DNA of 64,000 bases, from contig CAKQTC010000005.1 in the NCBI GenBank assembly GCA_934274515.1, positions 1-64,000 of the forward strand. The letters run 5' to 3'. A program made the position numbers and the translations under genes. Under the pieces are notes generated by a model. The model was given only the letters and a program-made list of their open reading frames with translations. It made no database searches and was not told the origin of the DNA. Shown piece by piece: positions 1 through 7,043 of this stretch (its first letter is position 1; each line of letters opens with the position of its first letter). The DNA is from an uncultured Clostridia bacterium (GTDB lineage: Bacteria; Bacillota; Clostridia; Christensenellales; DTU072).

Positions 1-74
1 TAGCGGCGGTCAGATTCGAACCAACGACCTGCCGGGTATGAACCGGCCGCTATAACCAACTAAGCTACGCCGCC
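1..74 (-). tRNA. tRNA-Met (CAT anticodon)
   Basis: The reverse complement folds as a cloverleaf: acceptor GGCGGCG pairs with CGCCGCT (first pair G-U), anticodon loop TTCATAC gives anticodon CAT, and the T-loop is TTCGAAT. The discriminator A is base 1 of the window, so an encoded CCA end would lie outside. It is an elongator-type CAT tRNA. A lysidine-modified tRNA-Ile2 cannot be excluded from sequence alone. Confidence 0.9.
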
Positions 75-82
75 ACATGTTG

Positions 83-160
83 TGGTTGCGGGGGTGGGAT
101 TTGAACCTCACGACCTTCGGGTTATGAGCCCGATGAGCTACCAGACTGCTCTACCCCGCG
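83..160 (-). tRNA. Initiator tRNA-fMet (CAT) with one extra base in the T-stem
   Basis: The reverse complement starts CGCGGGG and ends CCCCGCAACCA. This gives the unpaired C1/A72 that marks bacterial initiator tRNA. Three G:C pairs flank the anticodon loop CTCATAA, another initiator mark, and CCA is encoded. The T-arm reads GTGAGG-TTCAAAT-CCCAC: the 5' strand has six bases against five, leaving a bulged A. The gene is therefore 78 nt where 77 is usual. It sits 8 bp upstream of the other tRNA and is probably co-transcribed from the promoter at 174-202. Confidence 0.93.
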
Positions 161-173
161 ACAATGCTTTTAT

Positions 174-202
174 ATAATAATGTATTCTCTACGCTTTGTC
201 AA
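174..202 (-). promoter_or_regulatory. SigA promoter of the tRNA-fMet/tRNA-Met pair
   Basis: On the minus strand TTGACA (197-202), a 17-bp spacer and TATTAT (174-179) lie just upstream of the tRNA-fMet 5' end at 160. Spacing and position fit a housekeeping promoter. Confidence 0.8.
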
Positions 203-390
203 CTATTTTAATCATTCTTTCAAAAAAAATTCTTCCTTCCCCTCAACTCCCTATCCTTAAACCGTATTTACGTTCTCTCTTGCCGCGTCATTTTTTCTTT
301 TCATCGCTTTCTCTTATCGTTTGCTCAAGCGTCCTAATTGCCGTTCTTCAATCGAATTAAACCTTTAATTCGACTGTCTTCTTATACGTT

Positions 391-418
391 TTCGGGCTCT
401 CGCAACCGAGAGCCCGAA
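391..418 (-). terminator. Hairpin at the 3' end of the SipL-like gene
   Basis: A 12-bp perfect stem (391-402 with 407-418) with loop CAAC lies 26 bp beyond the stop of the SPOCS/LysM gene. It has no long U-run on the minus strand; the T-run is on the plus side. It is therefore either an imperfect intrinsic terminator or a 3'-end stabiliser. The rest of 203-444 holds no gene I can support. Confidence 0.5.
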
Positions 419-444
419 AGGTTTTTTCGTCTTCTTAAAGAAGT

Positions 445-1926
445 TTATTCTTCGGGAAGATACTTATACAGGAGGATTTTTTCGCCTGCCGTCAAGGGGC
501 TTGGCAAATCCGGGTTTTGTTCTATCAGCGTTTTTTCGTCGCAGTTAAGTTCTTTCGCAACTTCCCAAAGCGTTTCCCCTGCCTTAACTATATACAAACT
601 TACGGCAAAATCGTCTTCTTCTTTCGCATTTCCTATCGCTACGTCCGATATTACGGTGATTTCTTTCGACTTCGCGCCTCTTACCGTAACGAGCAACTCC
701 GCCGTTATTTCAACGTCGCTGCTTCCCCTGGGTCTTGCTCCGAGAGCGGTAACCGCGACTTCGGGGGCAAACACTGTTTCGCACGGATAATCGCCGCCGA
801 GATTGCTTAAAAACGGTATTTCTCCGACAAGCGACCGCGCCTGCCCGTTCTCGTCAAGATAAATTACCGCAACGCTTATCACGCCTTCTGCGTTTATTCC
901 GTTATCGCTAATCGAGCCGTTCGTTGACACGCAAGGCGTCATTACCGCGAGTATTTCGCTCACTCCGCCGTTTGCCGAGAGCGTTGCCGTCGCTTTTTCT
1001 CGCACCGAGCGCATGCAAAAATGCGAATTAACCGTTTTCTTTTCGCTTTTTATTTCAATTTCGTTCTTAACAGAATAAGCATCGACTGTCTTTTCCACTT
1101 CTTTTTCTTCAAGCGCAACGCCGCATATCTTAACCACGGCATCGCAAACGACGATACGCTTGTCGCTTTCCGTCACGGTAAACGTAAGCGATTTCAACTT
1201 CCCTTCCGCGTCAAGCCGCATATCGCTCGTGATGTTTTCTTCCGCGCTTTCGGAACTAAACGGATGTGAAAAACTTTGCGTAATAAACTGCCCGTTATCC
1301 GTTACCGCAACTATTCTCAGAATAAGGTCGCCTTCGACGCGGTACGTCCCCGACGACGGGTATACTCCGTCTATCGTAACGTTGCCCGAATAATCGAGAA
1401 TTTTTGCAATCGGCATTCTCGCTTCGTCGGTAAACGTAAGGTTAAGCGTGTTATCGCAAAGCGGAACGACGTTTTCTATCGCGCTTTTCTCCGTCTTGCA
1501 AAACAATTCTTCATTGCTCGGATTAAGAAACGTTATTTCTTCGACTTTAATAAACCAACCCGTTATTTCTACGGTTGCGCTCACTTTATACGGATTATCA
1601 TAAACCTTTTCGCACTCGGTCACGTTTGCGTCAACGCAAACTTTCGACGACGGCGTTATACCCTCTCGACTTATGGTATGAACGCTCTCGCAATCGACGG
1701 TATCTGAAAAATAATTGTTTTCTTCATCGCACTTAACCGCTCTGAAAGTCGTTTTCACGCTCACGCGCAACTCGTTATCTAACGTTTCGCAACCGGTAAT
1801 CTTGCTTCTTGCGCTCACGCCGAGTACCCTTTGTCCGTTTTCTACGGGAATAACGCACGTTTCCCTAAGCAAAGCGTCCTTGATAATCTCCTTTGAATTG
1901 CCGTTCACTACATAATTGCTTTCCAT
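445..1926 (-). CDS. SPOCS (DUF3794)/LysM spore morphogenesis protein, SipL-like
   Basis: A 493-residue protein made of repeated SPOCS/DUF3794-type beta-rich segments, with a C-terminal LysM domain at about residues 442-487 (starting YIVKAGETLWEVAKEL). This order and length match clostridial SipL, which binds SpoIVA through its LysM domain and tethers the spore coat basement layer to the forespore membrane. It has no signal peptide, as expected for a mother-cell cytoplasmic protein. Clustering with ypeB, sleB and spoIIR supports a sporulation role. The ATG at 1926 has an AGTGATTTGTT-type upstream region with only a weak SD. SipL itself is the best call; another SPOCS-LysM paralogue is possible. 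Confidence 0.8.
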   Translation of the reverse strand: MESNYVVNGNSKEIIKDALLRETCVIPVENGQRVLGVSARSKITGCETLDNELRVSVKTTFRAVKCDEENNYFSDTVDCESVHTISREGITPSSKVCVDANVTECEKVYDNPYKVSATVEITGWFIKVEEITFLNPSNEELFCKTEKSAIENVVPLCDNTLNLTFTDEARMPIAKILDYSGNVTIDGVYPSSGTYRVEGDLILRIVAVTDNGQFITQSFSHPFSSESAEENITSDMRLDAEGKLKSLTFTVTESDKRIVVCDAVVKICGVALEEKEVEKTVDAYSVKNEIEIKSEKKTVNSHFCMRSVREKATATLSANGGVSEILAVMTPCVSTNGSISDNGINAEGVISVAVIYLDENGQARSLVGEIPFLSNLGGDYPCETVFAPEVAVTALGARPRGSSDVEITAELLVTVRGAKSKEITVISDVAIGNAKEEDDFAVSLYIVKAGETLWEVAKELNCDEKTLIEQNPDLPSPLTAGEKILLYKYLPEE

Positions 1927-2023
1927 AACAAATCACTCCCGCATAGTTATATTACACGATATTTGCCTTGTTAAAAAAATATGACTTAAAATTTTTTTTG
2001 AGGGAACAATTATACGGGGACGT

Positions 2024-2110
2024 ATGAAAAAAACTGTGTTTCTTGCCGCAAAACAAGACAAACACCCTTACTCCCCGACAAAAAAGTCCTCGAAACGGCA
2101 TAAAAAATAA
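2024..2110 (+). CDS. Possible 28-residue basic small protein or leader peptide upstream of veg
   Basis: An ATG at 2024 preceded by GGGGA opens a 28-codon frame, strongly basic (Lys/Arg/His-rich, ending SSKRHKK). It stops 14 bp before the veg start. I do not recognise it. It lies on the same strand as veg and would be translated from the same message. Without homologues it is only a candidate; the alternative is plain 5' leader sequence. Confidence 0.25.
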   Translation: MKKTVFLAAKQDKHPYSPTKKSSKRHKK

Positions 2111-2124
2111 CGGAGACGATAAAA

Positions 2125-2352
2125 ATGCGAGAAATAATAAACAACCTATCCGAAATGCAAGCAAACGTACGCGCGCTCACGGGTCTGCGCGTTAAAATAA
2201 AAGTCAATAGAGGAAGAAACAAAATAGAACTCATCGAAGGTATTCTCGAAAACGCATATCCTAACATCTTCACCGTCCGTCGCCAAAGCGGCGAACTTAA
2301 TTCGTTTAGTTACGCAGATATAATATCTAAAAACGTAAAATTCTTAAAATAA
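2125..2352 (+). CDS. veg: Veg family protein (DUF1021)
   Basis: A 75-residue protein with the Veg core: residues G-L-R-V-K-I-K-V-N-R-G-R-N-K then G-I-L-E-N-A-Y-P-N-I-F-T-V, and a final S-Y-A-D-I-I motif close to Bacillus subtilis Veg (SYSYADIL). Veg is a small beta-barrel protein linked to biofilm gene expression and spore outgrowth; its biochemical role is not settled. An SD-like CGGAGA lies 8 bp before the ATG. It is transcribed away from the SipL-like gene. The family is clear, the function is not. Confidence 0.85.
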   Translation: MREIINNLSEMQANVRALTGLRVKIKVNRGRNKIELIEGILENAYPNIFTVRRQSGELNSFSYADIISKNVKFLK

Positions 2353-2548
2353 TTCCTTTCTTTTCTCGACCAAACTTTACGCTACGATGCGGAGCGTTGT
2401 TCTTCCCGATTATATCTATCGCTTTTCCGTAACAAAAATTTTTTAGTAAACACGCTTTTTCCGTAAAAAAGAAAACTATACGCAAATAATAACGTCGCGC
2501 GCGTAAAAAAATCGCTCGGAAAAACTACTATCCCGAACCGCTAAATCG

Positions 2549-2580
2549 GTGTTTCGGCGATATTTTTATCGCCGAAACAC
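2549..2580 (-). terminator. 13-bp stem hairpin after ypeB
   Basis: A perfect inverted repeat, 2549-2561 with 2568-2580 and a 6-nt loop, starts 7 bp beyond the ypeB stop. It has no U-run, so it may end or protect the spoIIR-sleB-ypeB message. The stretch 2353-2548 shows no gene. Confidence 0.55.
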
Positions 2581-2586
2581 TTGCCG

Positions 2587-3897
2587 TTAAATCAATTTAT
2601 CGCCGTCGGCGTCGATTACCACCATTGCGCGGATTTCTTCGCCCGTGGACAGGTCGTAATAGACGTAATACGTCAGTCCTTCGCTTGTTCCTTTAACTTC
2701 TTTACAAAACACTTCTTCATTCCATTCCGTCGGTATAACGCAGTATCTTGTGCTTGTCACGGTTAAATCTTCGCTTATTTTTATCGTATTTTCCGCCGAT
2801 TTATCGAAGTTTACGTCACGGTTCGTGTGATTATATAAATAGTTCGTCGCTTCCAAGCCCTGTATTTCGCCTGTTTCCGCAGACACTTTGACTTTAACAA
2901 GGTCGGGATAAAACACGGTTCCGTTTTCTGTATACGCGAAATTGACGTACACCGTCGAGTTGTTATTGTACACCCACACGTCGCTCATATTAACGTACCC
3001 TGCTTTTTCGAGAAACGCTTTGGCGTTTTCCACGCATTCCGCGTCGGTTTTAAGCGGATTTTCGGTATCTCCGTAACCGTTCATCGACGCAATCGCGCCG
3101 CCTTTTTTCGCAACGAACGCGCTAAACTCTCGTTCGTCTTTCTTAAATCCTACGACGTAGGTTTCTATCGAGCCGTTGCCTTTGCCGATAATTCTTACGT
3201 CGGTTGCGCTCGAAAACAGTTCTTTTATCTTGTTTATCGCCGCCTCTTCGGTTATTTCCGCTTTCCCTTCCAAAAATTTGGCTTTTCTGTCGTTAAGCCC
3301 GTCGCTGAACGGTCCGTCATAGATAAGTTCGGGATAATCGATGGAACTATAACTTTTTATCGCGTCGCCTATTGCCGACAAATCCGCTATCGTCGCCGCG
3401 TTTATCTTTCCGCCTCGAATCGTTCCTTCCCCGACCGCGCCCAAGTCGTTTTTTAATTTCGTCAACAGCGACTGAAACCGTTTTACGTTGTCTTTTTCGT
3501 TCTTATTCAAGTCTTCGCCCGCACCTATCTTGCCCATAAGATAGTACGAATAATCTCCGAGTTGATTCAAAAACTTCGTAACTGTTTCCATTTGCTCGCC
3601 GTCTATACCTATTTGCGAAAGATTAGTCACCGCGACGTCACATTCTTTCCACACGTCGGCAAGAAGTTCTCTTTTTACCTTACCCGCAGTCACGACGTTG
3701 ACTTTCGATAACTTGCTTTGAGCGTTGTCGATACTGTCCATCGTTTCGTGATAACTTTTTTCGTATAAACTTTTCACCCTGTCCGTTTCGCCCGAATATT
3801 TCGAACAAAAAATTCCGAGCGGTACGGCGAGCGCAATCGTCGTCGCCACGGACAAACCTGCGATTACTCCTATAATTATTTTAACTTTCTTCGTCAT
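2587..3897 (-). CDS. ypeB: Spore germination protein YpeB
   Basis: A 436-residue protein with one N-terminal membrane segment (about residues 7-30), a long helical region, and C-terminal PepSY-type repeats (for example the segments around KTDAECVENAKAFLEKAGY and KVSAETGEIQGLEATNYLY). This is the YpeB arrangement. YpeB is co-expressed with SleB, is needed to place and stabilise that cortex lytic enzyme in the dormant spore, and holds it inactive until germination. The gene follows sleB by 52 bp on the same strand, which is the classic pair. Length matches the family (about 450). ATG start at 3897. Confidence 0.9.
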   Translation of the reverse strand: MTKKVKIIIGVIAGLSVATTIALAVPLGIFCSKYSGETDRVKSLYEKSYHETMDSIDNAQSKLSKVNVVTAGKVKRELLADVWKECDVAVTNLSQIGIDGEQMETVTKFLNQLGDYSYYLMGKIGAGEDLNKNEKDNVKRFQSLLTKLKNDLGAVGEGTIRGGKINAATIADLSAIGDAIKSYSSIDYPELIYDGPFSDGLNDRKAKFLEGKAEITEEAAINKIKELFSSATDVRIIGKGNGSIETYVVGFKKDEREFSAFVAKKGGAIASMNGYGDTENPLKTDAECVENAKAFLEKAGYVNMSDVWVYNNNSTVYVNFAYTENGTVFYPDLVKVKVSAETGEIQGLEATNYLYNHTNRDVNFDKSAENTIKISEDLTVTSTRYCVIPTEWNEEVFCKEVKGTSEGLTYYVYYDLSTGEEIRAMVVIDADGDKLI

Positions 3898-3949
3898 TTC
3901 TTCACCCCGTCCGTGATTTTATTTCTATTCCCCTTTATCCTCGACCGTC

Positions 3950-4660
3950 CTACAAACAAAACGCATGCTCGCCTATCCTTAAATGCACGGATTTGGACAA
4001 CATCCATTTGCTTGTAGCGGTTTTCGGATTGTAATAATACAAACAACCGTACGTCGGATCCCAACCGTTAAGCGCGTCCTGCGCCGCTCGTAATGCGGAC
4101 GACGACGGGGCTAGATTGATTTGCCCGTCCCTAACCGCGTCGAACGCGCCTGCTTGATAAATAACTCCGCTTATCGTATTCGGAAACTTAGAACTCTTGA
4201 CCCTGTTAAGCACGACCGCGCCCACCGCTACCTGTCCGACGTAAGGTTCTCCGCGCGCTTCGCCGTTTATAAGCCTTGCCAAAAGATATACGTCGCCCGA
4301 CGCGTTACCGTTGCTCGACCCGCCCGAAAGCGTTATTCCCATCGCGTCGGCGGTTCTTTTCCCGACTACGCCGTCTGCCGTAAGCCCGTTCTTTTTTTGA
4401 AAATTCTTTACTGCGATTTTTGTCTGCGCGCCGAAAATCCCGTCCACGCTTCCCTTATAATATCCCCAACTTTTGAGTTTAGTTTGTATCGACCTTACCG
4501 TTTTCCCGGTACTGCCCTGCTTGACTACCGTCGCCGCCTCCGCCTCGTTCTCTCCTGTTCCGAACCCCCCGAAAAGATAAATCGCGGTAAACGCCGTGGC
4601 AAATATCACTATCCCGACTATCGTTATATTAACTATTTTTAACTTTTTCCCTTTGCTCAT
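3950..4660 (-). CDS. sleB: Spore cortex-lytic enzyme SleB
   Basis: A 236-residue secreted protein: N-terminal hydrophobic signal/anchor (about residues 8-32), a peptidoglycan-binding domain (about 45-110, with the repeat-type segment GSTGKTVRSIQTKLKSWGYY), then a Hydrolase_2 lytic transglycosylase domain (about 125-236). The Hydrolase_2 signature is LLARLINGEARGEPYVGQVA, with its catalytic Glu in GEARGE. SleB cleaves muramic-delta-lactam cortex peptidoglycan during germination. Its start overlaps the end of spoIIR by four bases (ATGA), so translation is probably coupled; ypeB follows. Confidence 0.93.
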   Translation of the reverse strand: MSKGKKLKIVNITIVGIVIFATAFTAIYLFGGFGTGENEAEAATVVKQGSTGKTVRSIQTKLKSWGYYKGSVDGIFGAQTKIAVKNFQKKNGLTADGVVGKRTADAMGITLSGGSSNGNASGDVYLLARLINGEARGEPYVGQVAVGAVVLNRVKSSKFPNTISGVIYQAGAFDAVRDGQINLAPSSSALRAAQDALNGWDPTYGCLYYYNPKTATSKWMLSKSVHLRIGEHAFCL

Positions 4661-5190
4661 TTCTTCTCCTTATCCGAGTATTTTTTCACTATTTCATATA
4701 AAATCGACTTGTAATTAACGTTATCGTAATCTTCGCTCGTAAAACACAACGGCGGAAACGCCACGCACCACCAGTTTTTCCCTTTCCCCGTTCCGAGGTT
4801 AACGATAATCGCTTTGTAATACCCCTCTTCGAGCGTAAGATTTTCATAACTTCGCTTGTCGAAGTATTCGGTATCGACGTACACTTCGCAACCGTAATAA
4901 TATCCGCACGAATAAAGTAGTTCGTCCACCGCTTTCTCTATGCCGTCCTTATGCGCAATAATTATTTTTTCCGCGCTATTTCTGGTTTTGGCGTTCCTAA
5001 GCAGCGGAGATAGGTACCCGATAAGGCTATCTCTTACGGTAAGTTTAACTTCTTGGTCGCATTGCGAATCGCTGTTGGCTCGGATATGTATGCGTAAAAA
5101 GTCGGGATTTTCCCTCCCTATACCGACGCAACCGAACAGCAGTAAAAGGGTAAAGATTATTAACGTACAAATGGCGATATTCTTTTTCAT
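4657..5190 (-). CDS. spoIIR: Stage II sporulation protein R
   Basis: SpoIIR is the forespore-made, secreted signal that triggers SpoIIGA to process pro-sigma-E in the mother cell. The sequence shows a hydrophobic N-terminus, then the family core beginning LRIHIRANSDSQCDQEVKLTVRD and, later, GYYKAIIVNLGTGKGKNWWC followed by FPPLCF. I chose the ATG at 5190, which starts MKKNIAIC plus a signal segment, over longer readings from a TTG at 5241. The longer reading would bury the signal peptide. It overlaps sleB by 4 bp, which is an unusual pairing of a sigma-F gene with a germination gene. About 177 residues, slightly short for the family. Confidence 0.9.
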   Translation of the reverse strand: MKKNIAICTLIIFTLLLLFGCVGIGRENPDFLRIHIRANSDSQCDQEVKLTVRDSLIGYLSPLLRNAKTRNSAEKIIIAHKDGIEKAVDELLYSCGYYYGCEVYVDTEYFDKRSYENLTLEEGYYKAIIVNLGTGKGKNWWCVAFPPLCFTSEDYDNVNYKSILYEIVKKYSDKEKK

Positions 5191-5355
5191 ACCGCTTATT
5201 ATTGCCATCGTTGTTTTCGTTATACCTAACAAACGTAACAACGAACTTACGTCTTTATGAATATAAAAAAGCGGATATCCCCACCCGCCCGCCCGTTCTA
5301 ATCGAGCATTTTTTAATTTCTCAAAAATTTTTCATTCTATTTCCGTATTTATCGT

Positions 5356-5390
5356 AAAAAAAACCGTTAAAAAAAAACTTTTTTTAACGG
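5356..5390 (-). terminator. Intrinsic terminator of parB
   Basis: On the minus strand a 12-bp stem (364-375 paired with 379-390, offset 5000) is followed by eight T residues, 26 bp beyond the parB stop. It separates parB from spoIIR. Confidence 0.85.
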
Positions 5391-5415
5391 CTTTGTTTTG
5401 AAAAATAAAATTCGT

Positions 5416-6291
5416 CTAGCGTTTCAGACTTTCGATTACTTCGTAAATTCTTTGCAAATCTTCGTTGCTGAAATAATCGATGGATATTCTGCCTTTTTGC
5501 TCGTTTCCCATAAGTCTTACTCTCGTAGAAAAGACTCTCGTCATATCGTCTACGAAACTCCGCATTTCCACCGACATTTTTTCTTTGACTTTTTCGGTGA
5601 TTTTGTTCGGTCTTGTTTCGGGTTTAAGATAATATTTTACTTGTTTTTCCGTTTCCCTTACGCTCCACCCTTCGAGTACGGCTTTTTTCGCCATCTCTAT
5701 TTGATGGATAGGGTTGGTCACCGCAAGCAACGCTCTTGCGTGTCCCGCGCTAAGTTTATCCCGTCTTACGAGTTCTTTGACTTCGCCTGCGAGATTGAGC
5801 AATCTAAGCGTGTTTGCTATGCTCGGGCGCGCTTTGCCGAGTTTTTGCGCGACTTCTTCTTGCGTAAGGTTATACGTTTCCATAAGTTCGCGTATGGCTT
5901 CGCTTTCTTCCATCGCGTTAAGGTCTTCTCTTTGAAGGTTCTCGATAAGGCTTATTTCTTTTGTCTTTACGTCGTCGTATTCTTTGACGATAACGGGAAC
6001 TTCGCTGATTCCTGCCATTTTTGCCGCGCGATAACGCCTTTCGCCTGCGATTATAACGTATTCTTCGCCCGATTTCTTTACGACAAGCGGTTGTATTATG
6101 CCGTGGTTTCTTATCGAACCCGCAAGTTCGATAAGGCTGTCTTCGTTAAAACTTTTTCTCGGTTGGTCGGGGTTCGGAACGAGTTTATCGAGCGGTACGC
6201 TATAAATCTTATCCTCGGTTTTCACGTCCGGGCTAAGGTCTTCTATGTTGGCGAGCAACGCGTTCAATCCTCTTTTTACGGGTTTAGCCAT
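5416..6291 (-). CDS. parB: Chromosome-partitioning protein ParB (Spo0J)
   Basis: A 291-residue ParB/Spo0J: an N-terminal leader, the CTP-binding ParB-N domain (about 27-115) with the conserved GERRYRAAK box at about residues 80-90, an HTH region (LTQEEVAQKLGKARPSIAN), and a C-terminal dimerisation domain. ParB clamps onto parS near the origin, spreads, and loads SMC/condensin. rsmG lies 56 bp upstream, as near many origins, but the usual parA/soj between them is missing. I found no parS-like 16-mer in the window. SD AGGAG precedes the ATG. Confidence 0.95.
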   Translation of the reverse strand: MAKPVKRGLNALLANIEDLSPDVKTEDKIYSVPLDKLVPNPDQPRKSFNEDSLIELAGSIRNHGIIQPLVVKKSGEEYVIIAGERRYRAAKMAGISEVPVIVKEYDDVKTKEISLIENLQREDLNAMEESEAIRELMETYNLTQEEVAQKLGKARPSIANTLRLLNLAGEVKELVRRDKLSAGHARALLAVTNPIHQIEMAKKAVLEGWSVRETEKQVKYYLKPETRPNKITEKVKEKMSVEMRSFVDDMTRVFSTRVRLMGNEQKGRISIDYFSNEDLQRIYEVIESLKR

Positions 6292-6347
6292 TTTTTTCTC
6301 CTACCGTTTTTTTTAATTCTAACACTTATTTTCTTTTTTGTAAATAA

Positions 6348-7040
6348 TCACAAAGGCAAAATTCGCGGTTTGTTCTGTCCTCGCGGATATTTATCGGGAG
6401 TTTTCCCCGTTTTTTCCACAATAACGAAACTTCTGTCGTATTCGTCCGCCAGCCTGTAACGAACTACCGACTTTATCTTCCCGTTAAGCATTTTTAACGC
6501 TCTCTCCGCCGCCGCTATCTCTTCGTCGGGTTTCCCTTTATACGCGACGAGTACGCCGCGCTCTTTAAGTAACGGCAACGCATATTCCGCAAGGACGTTA
6601 AGCGGCGCAACCGCCCGCGCCACCGCGCAGTCGTAACCGCATCTGCGAGTTCTTCCCTCTTCCTCGGCGCGGGCGTGAACGGCAACCGCGTTTTTAAGTT
6701 CGAGTTCTTTAATAACATAATTCAAAAAATCCACGCGTTTACGCAAACTGTCAAGCAAAACAAACTCTCTGTCGTCGCTTTCGCCTACGATAATAAGAGG
6801 TATGCTCGGAAACCCCGCTCCGCTCCCCACGTCTACTATTTTCCCTTTCTTCGGCAGATATTCGAGCCCTTTTACGCTGTCTAAAACGTGCTTAACCGCT
6901 ATCTCTCGTTCGTCCGTTATGCTCGTAAGGTTTATTTTTTGATTGTATTCAAGCAATATACGACAAAACGCAGTCATTTTTTCAGACTGCGCGTCGGTTA
7001 AATAAATGCCGTTTTTTTTCAGTTCTTCGGTAATTACCAT
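6348..7040 (-). CDS. rsmG: 16S rRNA (guanine527-N7)-methyltransferase RsmG
   Basis: A 230-residue class I methyltransferase. The SAM-binding motif VDVGSGAGFPSIPLII lies at about residues 67-82; earlier comes the family segment LTSITDEREIAVKHVLDSV. It methylates N7 of G527 in 16S rRNA. Genes of this family sit next to par loci near replication origins, matching the parB neighbour here. Its start is 3 bp after the stop of the HtrA-like protease, so the two may share a transcript. ATG start at 7040; family length is 210-240. Confidence 0.95.
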   Translation of the reverse strand: MVITEELKKNGIYLTDAQSEKMTAFCRILLEYNQKINLTSITDEREIAVKHVLDSVKGLEYLPKKGKIVDVGSGAGFPSIPLIIVGESDDREFVLLDSLRKRVDFLNYVIKELELKNAVAVHARAEEEGRTRRCGYDCAVARAVAPLNVLAEYALPLLKERGVLVAYKGKPDEEIAAAERALKMLNGKIKSVVRYRLADEYDRSFVIVEKTGKTPDKYPRGQNKPRILPL

Positions 7041-7043
7041 TTT

